From the NCBI GenBank assembly GCA_030641505.1, contig DAOWHI010000074.1:1-5588 (forward strand): a stretch of 5,588 nucleotides of DNA, in the 5' to 3' direction. Within the stretch, counting starts at the first letter, position 1. Every line of letters begins with the position of its first letter. Origin of the DNA: Gemmatimonadota bacterium. GTDB lineage: Bacteria; Gemmatimonadota; Gemmatimonadetes; JACCXV01; JAHWKZ01. Position numbers and translations under genes: made by a program. Under the pieces are notes generated by a model. It ran no database searches. It saw only the letters and a program-made list of their open reading frames with translations, and was not told where the DNA came from. Positions 5,025 through 5,588 of the stretch are shown here, one piece after another.

Positions 5025-5588
5025 ATGCGGCTGTTGACGTCGATTATGATCAGTGGTGCATTGAGCCTATTCAGAACACGACCCAACCGTTGGCCCAGTT
5101 GCGTACTGGCGGTGACGATTTGCGCCGTCCTGTCGTGCTCGAAGAGCTCGTCGCCGTCTGGGCCCAGCGATCCACCTCAGGGACAGATCTCCATTTCGGC
5201 TACCTCGCTCAGTTTCTCGGCGCAGACCGGTAGCTTGCCCATCACGCTTCAGAACGGGACGCCCGCGACCGTCTCCTGGCGGATCAATGTTCCGACCGAG
5301 TGGTTATCAGCTACGCCAACAACCGGAACACTTTCGCCAGGCCAAGCAACGGTGATGGTCAGCGTCGATCGCTCGACCCTGCCGACTGGAACGCACAGTG
5401 GTCAGTTCCAAGTCAGCTTTGGTGAAGTCGTTTTTTCGGTCTCTGTGACCGTCGACAACCCCGGTCAGGGGGTCGCGGGAATCTCGCCGTCGACTGTATC
5501 GCTTGGCCCCAGCGACAATTCAGGATTGTTCCAAGTCTCAAACTCCGGCACCGGTTCGCTCTCATGGTCGATATCCAAACCGAGCTGG
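5025..5588 (+). CDS. Predicted lipoprotein with tandem BACON-like Ig-fold repeats, 5' part (cut by right window edge)
   Basis: The frame is open for 188 codons to the window end. The N terminus has a basic stretch (RTRPNR, 17-22), a hydrophobic core (about 25-37) and a lipobox-like VLSC with Cys38, followed by a Ser/Pro/Gly linker (39-53). This suggests lipidation and surface anchoring. Residues about 55-143 form one beta-rich module and a second begins near 150. Both share the pattern S-W-x-I-x-x-P then W (84-93 and 180-188), and the first continues with ATPTTGTLSPG, typical of BACON/BACON_2 domains often found in secreted hydrolases and adhesins. Any catalytic domain would lie beyond the window. 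The ATG at 5025 has GAGG directly against it, too close for a normal ribosome site. A TTG at 5061 (codon 13) would give a more classical 25-residue signal peptide. Codon use is less GC-biased than in the aro genes (AGA, CTA, TTA, ATT present). Orientation is divergent from the aro operon. Confidence 0.75.
   Translation, partial: MRLLTSIMISGALSLFRTRPNRWPSCVLAVTICAVLSCSKSSSPSGPSDPPQGQISISATSLSFSAQTGSLPITLQNGTPATVSWRINVPTEWLSATPTTGTLSPGQATVMVSVDRSTLPTGTHSGQFQVSFGEVVFSVSVTVDNPGQGVAGISPSTVSLGPSDNSGLFQVSNSGTGSLSWSISKPSW

Noticed and set aside
4789..5037. Possible small plus-strand protein of about 82 residues in the intergenic region
   Set aside because: GTG start without a ribosome site, low-complexity translation, overlaps the lipoprotein start, and runs through the inverted repeats that better explain the region.
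5034..5050. Promoter-like TTGACG (5034-5039) and TATGAT (5045-5050)
   Set aside because: Spacing is only 5 nt between them and both lie inside the coding region; no convincing -35/-10 pair with 16-18 nt spacing was found for either divergent gene.
4976..5060. tRNA-like stretch (GGATACCCAAGCGG, GCGGAAGTGGCG) resembling the 5' halves of tRNA-Tyr or tRNA-Leu
   Set aside because: No matching 3' acceptor strand, anticodon arm or T-arm can be found downstream; the similarity is limited to short D-arm-like words.

Overview
The window is a compact, GC-rich bacterial locus. Nearly all of it, from position 4786 leftward to the left edge, is one minus-strand operon for chorismate biosynthesis (the shikimate pathway) plus the first step of the phenylalanine/tyrosine branch. 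In transcription order it reads aroH (AroH-class chorismate mutase), aroF (DAHP synthase with an N-terminal regulatory domain), aroA (EPSP synthase), aroE (shikimate dehydrogenase), aroC (chorismate synthase) and the first ~21 codons of aroK (shikimate kinase, cut by the left edge). The junctions are very tight: 4-nt ATGA overlaps at aroH/aroF and aroF/aroA, 7-8 nt overlaps at aroA/aroE and aroE/aroC, and a 1-nt gap at aroC/aroK. This points to one mRNA with translational coupling.

Together these genes cover entry to the pathway (AroF), steps 4 to 7 (AroE, AroK, AroA, AroC) and chorismate to prephenate (AroH). 3-Dehydroquinate synthase (aroB) and dehydroquinase (aroD/aroQ) are absent. They may follow aroK beyond the left edge, but that is inference.

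Right of the operon is a 238-nt intergenic region (4787-5024). It has no convincing gene, but it holds a notable set of inverted repeats: a 14-bp stem (4842-4855 with 4968-4981) enclosing a 17-bp interrupted hairpin (4875-4923), an alternative nested hairpin that excludes it (4855-4898), and an 8-bp hairpin next to aroH (4824-4843). In two of these stems the only non-Watson-Crick pair is G-U on the plus strand. I read it as a candidate structured 5' leader or small RNA. It is the least explained part of the window.

From 5025 to the right edge a divergent plus-strand gene is open. It encodes a predicted lipoprotein with a signal peptide, a Cys-Ser low-complexity linker and tandem BACON-like immunoglobulin-fold repeats, truncated by the window end.

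Organism: high G+C, a Mycobacterium-sized AroC, a Thermotoga-type DAHP synthase, a Bacillus-type AroH and a marked excess of GATC/CGATCG fit a high-GC lineage such as Actinomycetota, Chloroflexota or a similar group (for example Gemmatimonadota). The sequence alone does not let me choose. The locus is essentially core metabolism, with no sign of mobile elements, CRISPR, rRNA or tRNA.
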